A stretch of 64,000 bases of DNA from Flavobacterium zepuense. GTDB taxonomy: Bacteria > Bacteroidota > Bacteroidia > Flavobacteriales > Flavobacteriaceae. Position numbers and translations under genes: made by a program. Positions 25,232 through 34,804 of the stretch are shown in pieces (position 1 is the stretch's first letter; each line of letters opens with the position of its first letter). Where the stretch lies: the NCBI RefSeq assembly GCF_007097145.1, contig NZ_VJVZ01000009.1, forward strand, positions 1 through 64,000, written 5' to 3'. The notes under the pieces are model-generated. The model was not told the origin of the DNA and ran no database searches. It saw only the letters and a list, made by a program, of their open reading frames with translations.

Positions 25232-26479
25232 TTACTCATACCGCAACGCCTCCACAGGGTCTAATGCGGCAGCTTTAACGGCCGGGTAAGAGCCAGAGAA
25301 TAGTGTTACGACAACAATTGTTATAAGGGCGGCAAATACGGCCATCCACGGTATTGGGAAATCTACCCCGGCAATGGCAGAAACGCCCACGCCACCTACC
25401 ATTATCCCTAAAAATATACCAAGCGCACCGCCTAAAAGGCTGATGATAAGTGTTTCGGTAAAAAACTGCATGGCAATGGTGCTTTTCTTCGCGCCAAGCG
25501 ATTTGCGCACGCCTATTTCGCGGGTACGTTCGGTTACTGATACCAGCATGATATTCATTAACGCAATAGACGACCCGAAAACGGTTATGATACCAATAAC
25601 CCAGGCTGCTACGTTAAGCGTGTCGGTTTCAGATCGTAACGATTCCAACAACTCATCGCTGCGTTCTATACCAAAATTTTCGCCCTGGGTAGGGCTCAGT
25701 TTCCTAACACGGCGCATGGCAAGTATGGCCTCGCTAACCGCGCCATCTAAAAAATCGCTGTTGTTTACGCTCACTTTTATTCCGTAATCTATATTAGGGG
25801 CAGTAAATAACGATCGTGCCAGTTGTATGGGTACAATGATGTTAAGGTCCTGGCGGTTACCAAAGGTAGAACCACGGGCTTTAAGCACCCCAATAACCTT
25901 AAAACGCGCGCCACGGATTGAGATGGTTTGCCCTACAGGGTCGATATCCTTAAAAATACCCTTCTCAAAATCAGAGCCTATAATACACACATAATTGTTG
26001 TTATCAATATCAAAACCGGTAAAATTACGTCCGTTTACAGCTTCGAGTCCACTATTGGGTAAGTAAAAATGGTCTGCACCAATAACAGTAATCTCAGGAT
26101 CTGTTTTTTTATCGTTAAACTTAACCTCGGCGTTGCCGGCTGCGGTAAACGATAGCGACGTATTAGCACCCGGAAAGTTGAATTTTTGCTGAAACTGTTG
26201 CGCCTGCGGATACGATATAATGGGGTTTTCGCGGGCATCGCGCATGTTTTGGCGGCCCACCTGATCTGAAAAATCATAACGGCTTATGGAAAACGTATTG
26301 GCACCCATACCTGCAAAACTACTGGTTACAGTGCCTTCCAGTACCGCAACGGCGGCTAAAATGCCCACCAATGCAAAAATACCCAGGCCTATAATAAGTA
26401 CGGTTAATGTTGTGCGGAGCTTTTGGCTGCTTATGGAACCAAAGGCAATACGTGTGTTTTCTTTAAACAGTTTAAACAT
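25232..26479 (-). CDS. MacB/FtsX-type ABC transporter permease
   Basis: 415 aa. An N-terminal membrane helix (about 20-43) is followed by a large MacB periplasmic core domain (about 45-275) and three C-terminal membrane helices. The conserved SVTERTREIGVRKSLGAKKS loop and the C-terminal ALDPVEALRYE are both present. It should work with an ATPase and perhaps a membrane-fusion protein not in this window. Likely exported targets are lipoproteins, peptides or drugs. Confidence 0.93.
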   Translation of the reverse strand: MFKLFKENTRIAFGSISSQKLRTTLTVLIIGLGIFALVGILAAVAVLEGTVTSSFAGMGANTFSISRYDFSDQVGRQNMRDARENPIISYPQAQQFQQKFNFPGANTSLSFTAAGNAEVKFNDKKTDPEITVIGADHFYLPNSGLEAVNGRNFTGFDIDNNNYVCIIGSDFEKGIFKDIDPVGQTISIRGARFKVIGVLKARGSTFGNRQDLNIIVPIQLARSLFTAPNIDYGIKVSVNNSDFLDGAVSEAILAMRRVRKLSPTQGENFGIERSDELLESLRSETDTLNVAAWVIGIITVFGSSIALMNIMLVSVTERTREIGVRKSLGAKKSTIAMQFFTETLIISLLGGALGIFLGIMVGGVGVSAIAGVDFPIPWMAVFAALITIVVVTLFSGSYPAVKAAALDPVEALRYE

Positions 26480-26562
26480 GCAGGTTGTTTTATGGCAACT
26501 AAATTAAGCAATTAGTATAAAACAGGGGCTTTATGTTACAGAATATTAAATCTCAAATTTTA

Positions 26563-26617
26563 TTTCGCACCCAAGAATCTTAAATCTGAATTCTAAAATT
26601 CCCATTCCCTATATTTG
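26563..26617 (+). promoter_or_regulatory. Word-repeat tract with hisS -7 box
   Basis: AAGAATCTTAAATCTGAATTCTAAAATTC reiterations (26573 onward) run into TATATTTG at 26610-26617, a perfect -7 box. The best -33 is TCTG at 26585-26588 with a 21-base spacer. Confidence 0.5.
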
Positions 26618-26637
26618 CAGTCTAAAATTAAACTACG

Positions 26638-28011
26638 ATGGCAAAACCGGGAATACCAAGAGGCACAAGAGATTTTTCACCTACAGAGGTGGCTAAGCGT
26701 CAATACGTAATTGGGGCTATAAAGCATCATTTTGAGTCATTTGGTTTTCAGCCTATCGAAACCCCAAGTTTTGAAAACTCCGATACCCTTATGGGTAAGT
26801 ACGGAGAAGAAGGCGACCGCCTTATTTTTAAGATACTGAACAGTGGTGATTATCTTAGTAAAGCTAACGACGAGTTATTAAGCAACAAAGACAGCCTTAG
26901 GCTAACCGCGCAAATATCTGAAAAAGCCCTGCGTTACGACCTTACCGTGCCCTTTGCACGCTACGTAGTACAGCACCAAAATGATATAACCTTCCCTTTT
27001 AAACGTTACCAGATACAGCCCGTATGGCGTGCGGATAACCCACAAAAAGGGCGTTTCCGCGAGTTTTACCAGTGCGATGCCGATGTGGTGGGCAGTACTT
27101 CGCTATGGCAAGAGGTAGAGTTGGTACAATTGTATGATAAAGTATTTAGTACCCTTGGCTTGGAGGGTGCTACCATAAAAATAAATAACCGCAAAGTGCT
27201 TAGCGGTATTGCCGAAGTGATAGGTGCTAAAGACAAATTGATTGATTTTACGGTGGCTTTGGATAAGCTGGATAAAATAGGCGAGGACGGCGTTAAGCGT
27301 GAAATGGAAGCTAAAGGAATTAGACCTGAAGCAATAGAAAAGGTACAGCCGCTTTTTAACTTTACCGGTACCATTGCCGAGAAACTGGATAAGCTGGATG
27401 AGCTGTTAACATCATCTGAAGAAGGTAAAAAAGGAGTGGAGGAGCTGCGCTTTATTTGCGAAAATGTAGCAGAACTTGGCCTTAGCCAAAGCCTGCTCGA
27501 CCTTGATGTTACCCTTGCCCGCGGACTTAATTATTACACCGGCGCTATTTTTGAAGTGGCTGCCCCGGCAGGCGTTGCATTGGGCTCTATAGGTGGCGGT
27601 GGCCGTTATGACGACCTTACCGGCATTTTCGGGCTTAAGAATATGAGTGGGGTGGGTATCTCTTTTGGGCTTGACAGGATCTATCTTGTTCTGGAAGAGT
27701 TAGGCCTGTTCCCGGATACGGTTACTGATGGCATTAAGGTGCTGTTTATAAACTTTGGCAACAAAGAGGCGTTATATGCCCTTAAAACAATTAAAAAGCT
27801 TAGGGAAGCCGGTATTAAAGCCGAGTTATACCCCGATGCTGCCAAAATAGGCAAGCAGTTTCAGCATGCCGATAAAAGGGCAATACCTTTTGCGGTACTA
27901 ACGGGCGACGAAGAAATTGCCAACAACAAATTCACGTTAAAGAACCTGTTATCAGGCAATCAGGAAAGTGTAAGCTATAATGACCTGATAGAGCAGATTA
28001 CAGCACTGTAA
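26638..28011 (+). CDS. hisS: Histidyl-tRNA synthetase
   Basis: 457 aa class II synthetase. Motif 1 region GTRDFSPTE is near the N-terminus, motif 2 is [21 protein letters not shown], and the histidine-specific motifs are ARGLNYYTG and [11 protein letters not shown]. The C-terminal anticodon-binding domain is present (about 365-457). It charges tRNA-His. It starts shortly after a -7 box and ends in a strong terminator, so it is monocistronic. Confidence 0.97.
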   Translation: MAKPGIPRGTRDFSPTEVAKRQYVIGAIKHHFESFGFQPIETPSFENSDTLMGKYGEEGDRLIFKILNSGDYLSKANDELLSNKDSLRLTAQISEKALRYDLTVPFARYVVQHQNDITFPFKRYQIQPVWRADNPQKGRFREFYQCDADVVGSTSLWQEVELVQLYDKVFSTLGLEGATIKINNRKVLSGIAEVIGAKDKLIDFTVALDKLDKIGEDGVKREMEAKGIRPEAIEKVQPLFNFTGTIAEKLDKLDELLTSSEEGKKGVEELRFICENVAELGLSQSLLDLDVTLARGLNYYTGAIFEVAAPAGVALGSIGGGGRYDDLTGIFGLKNMSGVGISFGLDRIYLVLEELGLFPDTVTDGIKVLFINFGNKEALYALKTIKKLREAGIKAELYPDAAKIGKQFQHADKRAIPFAVLTGDEEIANNKFTLKNLLSGNQESVSYNDLIEQITAL

Positions 28012-28038
28012 ACCAAATAGTAAATTGGTGAAAAACAA

Positions 28039-28075
28039 AATCCCGTAAGGTAGTATCTTACGGGATTAATTTTTT
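28039..28075 (+). terminator. Terminator after hisS
   Basis: Stem AATCCCGTAAG / CTTACGGGATT with a 7-base loop, followed by AATTTTTTG. Confidence 0.87.
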
Positions 28076-28103
28076 GTGTAATGTTTTTTGTAAGGTGTCT
28101 AAA

Positions 28104-28337
28104 TTACTCTACAGTGTCAAGAATATTAAACTTGTTAGTAGGCACATTTCCGGTTTCGTCCTGAAGTATCTCTATGCCTAAAATTTCAAACGGGCGCTCA
28201 ATCTGGTTGCCGTTTGTGTCCAGGTACTCCATAACCAGGTCATCAAAACTGTCTGGGTGCAGTGAAATTGCCACACTGTCGGTTAATTCATTTTCGATAA
28301 TAAAGTTACGCATAGCGTCAAGGGTAATTTTCTCCAT
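28104..28337 (-). CDS. Small acidic protein, paralogue of the 57433 gene
   Basis: 77 aa from ATG 28337; the open frame extends 29 codons upstream but that part is not conserved. It aligns over its first half with the 74-aa protein at 57433-57657: both have a FI(I/L)..N.LT(D/E)(S/N)V...LHP..F..LV core, a variable middle, and an acidic C-terminus. I recognise no described family and no catalytic motif. Probably cytoplasmic. Confidence 0.78.
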   Translation of the reverse strand: MEKITLDAMRNFIIENELTDSVAISLHPDSFDDLVMEYLDTNGNQIERPFEILGIEILQDETGNVPTNKFNILDTVE

Positions 28338-28610
28338 AATTATAAAAGATTTAGGTGGTATAAAAGTAGTAGAAATGACTGAATAAATAATTGTTAAAAA
28401 TGTTAAACATTGATAATTTAACATTTATCTGTTGCAACCATCATTAATATTATATAAAATCTTGTTAAAATTTAAGGATATACGAATTGACTTTTTGCTA
28501 AATTCTTACAAGAAAATCAACAGCATTAACAACTCTGCCTAATGTTTAAACATAATTGGGAAAATTTAAACAACACGTTGAATTTTAGACCAGTCGATGA
28601 AAATATAAGG

Positions 28611-29228
28611 CTATTCCCTAAAATCTATGATACCGCCGCCATTATCTCCGGCTTTAACTGTTTTATTTACAGTGCTATCCCAATTTATACCGGGGAATTT
28701 CTTCTTAAATTCGGGCAGGTCGCGGTTAAAATAGTCGGCTACAAAAATTCTTGGTGAACCTTTTTGCGCACGGTCTACATAACTCAACTCGCCTATGTAG
28801 GTAATTTCACCTTTTTTAACCTCAAAAGGTATGGCAAATTTGTTGCTGTCGCTAACCATTCCGTTAGGGCCAATGTGATCCAGGAAACTGTATTGTGTAA
28901 AAGCATAAGAGCCGGGATCTTTCTCTAAAACAATTAGATACGATTTTTTATTGTTAAAGTCGCCATTAAAAGCACTTTCGCCATTTTCGCGGCCCTTAAT
29001 AACAATTTTGCCGGAATTTTGTTTTTTAAACTTTTTATCTCCGCTTTGGGCCTCATAAAAAAAGCGGTAAATATCATTGCTGGGTACATCGCCCTCAAAA
29101 GTTATGGTAGCAACAACAAGCCCTTTAGGCGATGAGGCATCAAAAGCAGCTGGAGCGGTATTTGTAGATGTGGCCTTGCAGCCGATAAGCAAAAGCAATA
29201 AGGGTAATAACAGGTAACTTGTTTTCAT
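28611..29228 (-). CDS. Lipoprotein of unknown function
   Basis: 205 aa. A lipoprotein signal ends at LLIGC (Cys 17). The mature part is about 185 residues, with strand-rich segments (GLVVATITFEGDVP, YLIVLEKDPGSYAF, KKGEITYIGELSYVDR). No characterised family is recognised. An unusually long, gene-poor stretch of about 270 bases lies downstream of its stop, with no terminator found. Confidence 0.78.
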   Translation of the reverse strand: MKTSYLLLPLLLLLIGCKATSTNTAPAAFDASSPKGLVVATITFEGDVPSNDIYRFFYEAQSGDKKFKKQNSGKIVIKGRENGESAFNGDFNNKKSYLIVLEKDPGSYAFTQYSFLDHIGPNGMVSDSNKFAIPFEVKKGEITYIGELSYVDRAQKGSPRIFVADYFNRDLPEFKKKFPGINWDSTVNKTVKAGDNGGGIIDFRE

Positions 29229-29480
29229 TGTAAATTATATTATAGAATGGTAAAGTTAGCAGAAATACCATTTGCACATTGTGCTTACTACAATTTTAAT
29301 ATTGAGAAGATGATATCGATATTTCGAGATGACTAATATAGAAATTTGTGCACAAAATTAAATTACCAACTTTCGGATTGGATGATACAATATTTTTGGG
29401 TCAATGTAGTGCAAAGTCAAAGTCCGAAAGTGAAATATTAGCCAGCCTATGAAGTTAGATATAATCAAATTTTTATTCAA

Positions 29481-29669
29481 TTACCAAAGATCGGCAAGGT
29501 AATATACTTCTTTATCAGTATAAACATTTTCGTCGCGGCCCTTGTTGGCCGAGCAGGTGTAGGTAACAGAACCATCGTTATTATGGTTAATCTTCCATAC
29601 AAAAAGAGCTACACGAAGGCCAAATTTACCGGCTTGGTATACCTCGTCGTTAATGCTAAACTTTATCAT
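29481..29669 (-). CDS. Small unknown protein
   Basis: 62 aa. FSINDEVYQAGKFGLRVA followed by a VTYTCSANKGR stretch suggests a small SH3-like or DUF-type beta barrel. The ATG is the only good start. Nothing is known about function. It is a short ORF in an AT-rich gap, so confidence is moderate. Confidence 0.55.
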   Translation of the reverse strand: MIKFSINDEVYQAGKFGLRVALFVWKINHNNDGSVTYTCSANKGRDENVYTDKEVYYLADLW

Positions 29670-29883
29670 TTTTAAGTATTTATGTAAATGTAGGTATAAA
29701 TACGGTGCGCCTTGGTTTATTAATAGGTTATTTATTGATTATCATATTTTTAATTGATGTTTTGAAGATTAAAATTTTTTATTTTCGTAAAAAATCAATA
29801 TCCTTGCTACGCAAAAAAGGGACTGTCATAACAAATAGCCTCATCTTGTAAACCCACAAAAAACTATTAATAAATCAACAAAA

Positions 29884-30177
29884 ATGAAAAAAGCGATTAA
29901 AGTTACTGCTCTGGCATTTGCAATGGGTATGATGTTAACATCTTGCTACACATACACAACTGTAGTAGGTAAAGGTGCTCAGGGAAGTACCGAAGTTAAA
30001 AAATGGAATACGTATGTAATTTACGGACTGATACCTGCAGGAGTTTCTGATGCTAAAGAAATGGCAGGCGGAGCTACAGATTATACTGTAACTGTTAAGC
30101 ACAGCTTTGTAAACGGATTACTTGCCGGTATTACATTTGGTATCTATACACCTACAACTACCATTGTAACAAAATAA
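29884..30177 (+). CDS. Bor-family lipoprotein
   Basis: 97 aa with a lipoprotein signal (LTSC, Cys 21). The mature sequence KWNTYVIYGLIPAGVSDAKE and VNGLLAGITFGIYTPTT matches the Bor family (lambda Bor/TraT-like serum-resistance lipoproteins). Bor-like lipoproteins sit on the outer membrane; a serum-resistance role in this free-living lineage is not implied. It ends at a hairpin at 30186-30209. Confidence 0.85.
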   Translation: MKKAIKVTALAFAMGMMLTSCYTYTTVVGKGAQGSTEVKKWNTYVIYGLIPAGVSDAKEMAGGATDYTVTVKHSFVNGLLAGITFGIYTPTTTIVTK

Positions 30178-30185
30178 TTATAATT

Positions 30186-30209
30186 AGCGGGAAGCCCCGG
30201 TTTCCCGCT
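30186..30209 (+). terminator. Hairpin after the Bor-like gene
   Basis: Stem AGCGGGAA / TTCCCGCT with an 8-base loop, followed by a moderately T-rich stretch. Confidence 0.7.
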
Positions 30210-30225
30210 TAATTTACTTATCCTT

Positions 30226-30423
30226 TTGAAAAAATTCGCTTTTTATCTTTTTTTGATTCTTGCTGTTATTTTTTTATTCAGCACGATTGATATCCTCATT
30301 AACGATATAAAAAGGCTAACAGAGTTTGGCTGGGGCTACCTTGCCTCAAGGGTTATACTTTTAGTGTTATTTACCACCCTTACCTTTTTAATGTTTAAAA
30401 GGGCTTACCCTAAAAAAGCATAA
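30226..30423 (+). CDS. Small two-helix membrane protein with TTG start
   Basis: 65 aa. There are two hydrophobic segments (about 4-23 and 38-58) with a polar loop and a basic C-terminus. The only suitable start is TTG at 30226, followed by AAA AAA TTC; no ATG would keep the first helix. The encoded sequence looks real. Function is unknown. Confidence 0.65.
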   Translation: MKKFAFYLFLILAVIFLFSTIDILINDIKRLTEFGWGYLASRVILLVLFTTLTFLMFKRAYPKKA

Positions 30424-30435
30424 CTTTATTGCATA

Positions 30436-30463
30436 AAAAAAGCGCGAATAAACGCGCTTAAGT
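30436..30463 (-). terminator. Terminator of the 51-aa membrane protein gene
   Basis: Stem AAGCGCG / CGCGCTT with a 6-base loop, followed by seven T on the minus strand. Confidence 0.8.
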
Positions 30464-30481
30464 GTAAACAATTAAATATTT

Positions 30482-30637
30482 TTAATTGTTATATGTACTG
30501 TATAAGCCGGCACACACCATGATAACTACAATAGTGGCGGCAGATATCTCTATAAGTTTGATAAATGTGTCTTTTCTGTTAAAAGACGTTTGGTAATCAG
30601 TGTACCTTTTTCCTGCAAGTGACGATTGTTTTTTCAT
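30482..30637 (-). CDS. Small single-helix membrane protein (51 aa)
   Basis: An ATG at 30635-30637 opens a 51-codon frame to a TAA at 30482-30484, with a terminator just beyond. The translation starts MKKQSSLAGKRYTDYQTS and ends in a hydrophobic stretch IEISAATIVVIMVCAGLY before a short polar tail. The terminator and the clean helix argue that it is real. Function unknown. Confidence 0.72.
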   Translation of the reverse strand: MKKQSSLAGKRYTDYQTSFNRKDTFIKLIEISAATIVVIMVCAGLYSTYNN

Positions 30638-30833
30638 AGCTCATTTTCATTAATGGTTCAAAATTAGATAACGTCTGCCGTAAATAAAAATTGTTTAACA
30701 AAGTCTTAGGTGTGTTAAAAAAATTTTAAGACTTAAATTTCGTAATTCTTAATAAATTCCTGTTAAAGGTAAATAATTTCTTGTGTTATTGCTATAATTT
30801 GTTTCGTTAAATTTACAGCATATTTAAATTAAT

Positions 30834-31370
30834 GTGAGCAATATCATTATCGTTATTACCGGTGGGCCCGGATCGGGCAAGACCACGCTTATAAAAGAGC
30901 TTATTTTAAAGGGATATACCTGCTATCCGGAGATTTCACGCGAAATTACATTACAGGCGCAGGAGCGTGGTATTAGTCAGCTTTTTTTAGAAAAGCCACT
31001 GTTGTTTAGTGAGTTATTGTTAGAAGGCAGGGCTAAACAGTACCTTGATGCTAGGGCAGAAACTGCTGATGTTGTATTTTTAGACCGCGGCCTGCCCGAT
31101 GTTTTGGCATACATGCATTACATAGGCGATTCGTATCCTGCCGCTTTTGATGAGACCTGCCGCGAACATACGTATACTAAAGCGTTCTTTTTGCCGCCAT
31201 GGGAAGAAATTTATACAGCCGACCAGGCGCGTTATGAAAATTACCAACAGGCAGAACTTATAGGCAGCCATTTGCAGGAAACCTATACACAATATGGCTA
31301 TAATTTAATAGAAGTGCCCAAAGACACGCCCCAAAACAGGATAGATTTTATACTGGGGCATCTTTCCTGA
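30834..31370 (+). CDS. P-loop ATPase/kinase-like protein (AAA_28 type)
   Basis: 178 aa with GTG start at 30834. The Walker A motif is GGPGSGKTTL, and YPEISREI plus DRGLPDVLAYM fit the AAA_28 family, which resembles NadR/kinase-like nucleotide-binding proteins. Substrate unknown. It starts five bases ahead of recQ, hence the same operon. Confidence 0.82.
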   Translation: MSNIIIVITGGPGSGKTTLIKELILKGYTCYPEISREITLQAQERGISQLFLEKPLLFSELLLEGRAKQYLDARAETADVVFLDRGLPDVLAYMHYIGDSYPAAFDETCREHTYTKAFFLPPWEEIYTADQARYENYQQAELIGSHLQETYTQYGYNLIEVPKDTPQNRIDFILGHLS

Positions 31371-31375
31371 ATATT

Positions 31376-33271
31376 ATGGAGCAACAGGCTTTAGAGATCC
31401 TGAAAAAATACTGGCAGCACGACAGCTTTCGCGAACCGCAGGATAAAATTATTGCTGAGGTTTTACAAGGCAGGGATACCTTTGCCCTTATGCCAACCGG
31501 TGGGGGCAAGTCAATTTGCTTTCAGGTGCCGGGGATGATGAAGGAGGGGCTGTGCCTGGTTGTATCGCCACTTATAGCATTAATGAAAGACCAGGTGCAA
31601 AACCTGGCTAAGCGTAACATAAAAGCCATAGCGCTAACGGGCAGCCTTTCGGTAAACGAAATAAGCGACCTGCTGGATAATTGTCGTTTTGGCAATTACA
31701 AATTCCTGTATCTGTCTCCGGAACGCCTGCAGGCCGACTGGATCATAGAGCGCTTAAAAGAACTGCCTATAAACCTTGTGGCGATAGATGAAGCACACTG
31801 CGTATCGCAATGGGGGCATGATTTTCGTCCGGCGTACTTAAAAATATCGGCACTAAAAAAGCATTTGCCCCACGTGCCTTTTATGGCGCTAACAGCATCG
31901 GCAACACATAGGGTGCAGGAAGATATTGTTACCCAGTTGGCGTTAACCAACCCCGTTGTATTTAAAAAATCTTTTGCGAGGGAAAATATTGCCTACATGG
32001 TTTTTGAGGTTGAAGATAAGCTGCACCGCCTTCAGCAGATACTTACTAAAAATCCGGGGCCATCTATTATATATGTGCGCAACCGCAAAGCCTGCCATGA
32101 TGTGGCACAGCAGTTACGGTCGTTTGGCTTTAGCGCAACATTTTACCATGGCGGACTAAAAGAGAAAGAAAAAGAGGCTAACATGCAGCTTTGGCTGGCC
32201 GAAAAAGCACAGGTTATTGTGGCTACCAATGCTTTTGGGATGGGTATAGACAAGCCTAATGTAAAGACGGTGCTGCACATACAACTACCCGAAAATATAG
32301 AAAATTACTATCAGGAAGCGGGCAGGGCAGGGCGTAACGGGCAAAAAGCCTTTGCAGTTATGCTGGTAAATGCATCGGACATTAAAACTACCAAAAGCCA
32401 GTTTATAGAAGTGCTGCCCGATAAAAAGTTTCTTAAGGAGGTATATCTTAAGCTGAATACCTTTTTACAAATTGCCTATGGCGAGGGCATGGGGCAAACC
32501 TATCCGTTTAACTTTAACGAGTTTTGCCATAAGTATAAATTCCCGGCGGTTAAGGCTTTTAATGCGCTTCAGTTTTTAGACCGTCAGGGAATATTAACAC
32601 TCAGCAAAGAGTTTACCGAGAAGGTTAACCTGCAATTTATAATTCCCAGTAAAGAGGTAGTGCGCTACATAAGCCTTAACTCGGCCGATGAAGAGCCTAT
32701 ACTGACCATACTTCGTAATTATACCGGTATTTTTGAGATGGAAACTGCCATCAATACAGCCATGATAACCAAAAAGGCAAACATATCTGAAGCAGCGCTT
32801 ATAGATATGCTTCAAAAACTGGAGCAAAAGGGCGTAGTGGCACTCCGCACCAGCGGTAATGATAGCAGTATTGTTTTTAATGAAGTTAGGGAAGACGAGC
32901 ATACCATTAACAGGGTATCTAAATTTTTAGAACAGCAAAATGCCATCAAGCTTAAGCAGTTTGAAAGCGCCGTGCAGTATGTTACCGATGTATCCCATTG
33001 TAAGGCGCGCATGATACTGGAATATTTTGATGAGGAAACCACGGCCGACTGTGGTATATGTTCGTATTGCATTAACAAAGCCCGTAAGCCTAAAAGCCCC
33101 ATAGAAACCGCTACAGCTATTTTAGAGATTTTAAAGGAAGAAAGCATAAATTCGCGCGATATAGAAACGCGGCTTGAGCTCACAGCTCAGGAAACCGTTT
33201 TTGCGCTGCAATTGCTGCTGGAAAACGAAAGGATAACAATTAACGATTACAATCAATACACAATAAAGTAA
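31376..33271 (+). CDS. recQ: ATP-dependent DNA helicase RecQ
   Basis: 631 aa. The Walker A motif is MPTGGGKS, the DEAH box is AIDEAHCVSQWGH, and motif VI is QEAGRAGRNG. The zinc-binding region contains C-x3-M...CGICSYC, followed by a winged-helix region. A C-terminal HRDC domain seems absent. It unwinds recombination intermediates in the cytoplasm. The end overlaps the start of fmt by one base (TAATG), so translation is coupled. Confidence 0.96.
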   Translation: MEQQALEILKKYWQHDSFREPQDKIIAEVLQGRDTFALMPTGGGKSICFQVPGMMKEGLCLVVSPLIALMKDQVQNLAKRNIKAIALTGSLSVNEISDLLDNCRFGNYKFLYLSPERLQADWIIERLKELPINLVAIDEAHCVSQWGHDFRPAYLKISALKKHLPHVPFMALTASATHRVQEDIVTQLALTNPVVFKKSFARENIAYMVFEVEDKLHRLQQILTKNPGPSIIYVRNRKACHDVAQQLRSFGFSATFYHGGLKEKEKEANMQLWLAEKAQVIVATNAFGMGIDKPNVKTVLHIQLPENIENYYQEAGRAGRNGQKAFAVMLVNASDIKTTKSQFIEVLPDKKFLKEVYLKLNTFLQIAYGEGMGQTYPFNFNEFCHKYKFPAVKAFNALQFLDRQGILTLSKEFTEKVNLQFIIPSKEVVRYISLNSADEEPILTILRNYTGIFEMETAINTAMITKKANISEAALIDMLQKLEQKGVVALRTSGNDSSIVFNEVREDEHTINRVSKFLEQQNAIKLKQFESAVQYVTDVSHCKARMILEYFDEETTADCGICSYCINKARKPKSPIETATAILEILKEESINSRDIETRLELTAQETVFALQLLLENERITINDYNQYTIK

Positions 33272-34218
33272 TGGAAAAGCTTAAGATAGTTTTTATGGGT
33301 ACCCCTGATTTTGCTGTGGGTATACTGGATGCCATATACCAGCGAAATTATGATATAGCAGCCGTTATTACCGCCGCCGATAAGCCTGCGGGCAGGGGGC
33401 AAAAGGTAAAATATTCGGCGGTAAAAGAATATGCTTTAGAGAAAGGCCTGCCGTTGTTGCAGCCCACTAACCTAAAAGACGAAGCTTTTTTAGAAGAGCT
33501 TAAAAGTTATAAAGCTAACCTTCAGGTGGTGGTAGCCTTCCGTATGCTGCCAGAAGCAGTGTGGAAAATGCCTAAACTGGGCACGTTTAACCTGCATGCA
33601 TCATTACTGCCACAATACAGGGGTGCTGCACCTATAAACTGGGCGGTTATTAATGGTGAAGAGAAAACCGGTGTTACCACCTTTTTTATAGACGATAAGA
33701 TTGATACCGGTGCCATGATACTTAAGGCCGAGACTGAGATAGGGGCTAATGAGTCAGCGGGGGAGCTGCACGACAGGCTAATGAACCTTGGCAAAGATAC
33801 GGTGATTAAAACTCTTGCTCTTATAGAGGGTGGCAATGCTAAAACTACCATTCAGCCCGCTGATGATGATGTTAAAACGGCTTACAAGCTTAATAAGGAG
33901 AATTGCAAGATAGACTGGCAAAAACCGGGGCAGGAAATTTTTAACCTTGTCAGAGGGCTTAGCCCATACCCGGCAGCGTGGACCCTAATGCAGGATAACG
34001 GGCAGGAATGGAATGTAAAAGTATATGAAACAGCTTTTACACCTGATGAACATGATATTGGTATAGGTTCGATAATTACCGATAAAAAAGAGATTAAAGT
34101 GGCGGTGAAAGACGGTTTTATACAAATTAAGAGCTTACAGATGCCCGGAAGAAAGAAAATTACGGCTCAAGAGCTCTTAAACGGCATGACATTTACTGTA
34201 AATGCTACGGTTTTTTAG
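33271..34218 (+). CDS. fmt: Methionyl-tRNA formyltransferase
   Basis: 315 aa. The formyl-THF binding and catalytic motif is HASLLPQYRGAAPINWA, with the C-terminal oligonucleotide-binding domain at about 210-315. It formylates initiator Met-tRNA. It follows recQ with a one-base overlap. The conserved N, H and D catalytic residues are in the expected regions (FNLHASLLP, DTGAMI). Confidence 0.96.
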   Translation: MEKLKIVFMGTPDFAVGILDAIYQRNYDIAAVITAADKPAGRGQKVKYSAVKEYALEKGLPLLQPTNLKDEAFLEELKSYKANLQVVVAFRMLPEAVWKMPKLGTFNLHASLLPQYRGAAPINWAVINGEEKTGVTTFFIDDKIDTGAMILKAETEIGANESAGELHDRLMNLGKDTVIKTLALIEGGNAKTTIQPADDDVKTAYKLNKENCKIDWQKPGQEIFNLVRGLSPYPAAWTLMQDNGQEWNVKVYETAFTPDEHDIGIGSIITDKKEIKVAVKDGFIQIKSLQMPGRKKITAQELLNGMTFTVNATVF

Positions 34219-34319
34219 CTTATTTTAACTTGATTTTATAATATTCTGATTAAACAAGCAGTATTATTAACATTTTGAAAAAAGTTATCAACAATTAAAA
34301 TGAAATGTGTAGAAAACGC

Positions 34320-34349
34320 TTGCGTAGTTTGTATTTCCTATTAAATTTG
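34320..34349 (+). promoter_or_regulatory. Promoter of the HU gene
   Basis: TTG at 34320-34322 with a 19-base spacer to TAAATTTG at 34342-34349, giving a 5'UTR of about 50 bases. The -7 box lies inside an inverted repeat. Confidence 0.6.
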
Positions 34350-34360
34350 TAGAATAGGAA
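34334..34360. promoter_or_regulatory. Inverted repeat over the HU -7 box
   Basis: TTCCTATT (34334-34341) and AATAGGAA (34353-34360) are perfect 8-base arms around the TAAATTTG box. This is what an operator for a dimeric repressor looks like. No candidate regulator is adjacent. Confidence 0.55.
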
Positions 34361-34404
34361 TTGAAAAAACAATAATTTTAACCAAACAATTAATAACAAT
34401 TATT

Positions 34405-34683
34405 ATGAACAAATCAGAATTAATCGATGCAATGGCTGCTGATGCAGGAATTTCTAAAGGTGCAGCAAAAAAAGCTTTAGAGTCTTTTATAGAGAACGTT
34501 AGTGGTGCCCTAAACAAAGGTGGAAGAGTTTCACTTGTTGGTTTTGGCTCATTCTCTGTATCAAGCAGGGCTGCAAGGGAAGGTAGAAATCCTCAAACTG
34601 GTAAATCTATAAGCATCGCGGCTAAGAACGTAGTGAAATTTAAGCCGGGAGCTGAGCTTGATGGCCACGTAAACACTAAATAA
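34405..34683 (+). CDS. HU family DNA-binding protein
   Basis: 92 aa, the usual HU length. Landmarks are the N-terminal helices and the beta-arm region GFGSFSVSSRAAREGRNPQTG, with FKPGAEL near the C-terminus. It bends DNA and organises the nucleoid. It has its own promoter with an inverted repeat and a strong terminator. Confidence 0.95.
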   Translation: MNKSELIDAMAADAGISKGAAKKALESFIENVSGALNKGGRVSLVGFGSFSVSSRAAREGRNPQTGKSISIAAKNVVKFKPGAELDGHVNTK

Positions 34684-34708
34684 TTAATTGTTACGGTACA
34701 ATATCTTA

Positions 34709-34738
34709 AATCCCCCTCTTCGCAGGGGGATTTTTTTT
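34709..34738 (+). terminator. Terminator after the HU gene
   Basis: Stem ATCCCCCT / AGGGGGAT, 6-base loop, followed by eight T. Confidence 0.92.
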
Positions 34739-34804
34739 AAAACTTTGTGAAATTTTTTGGCGGGCACATTTTTTTGGTCTAAATTTATTACAAATTGCAA
34801 GAAG

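Noticed and set aside
28542..28757. 71-codon plus-strand ORF overlapping the lipoprotein gene end
   Set aside because: About two thirds of it overlaps the 3' end of a supported minus-strand lipoprotein gene; composition is atypical and there is no family.
29369..29431. 9-base inverted repeat ACTTTCGGA / TCCGAAAGT, arms 45 bases apart
   Set aside because: Too far apart for a simple hairpin and not placed near a promoter; could be chance.
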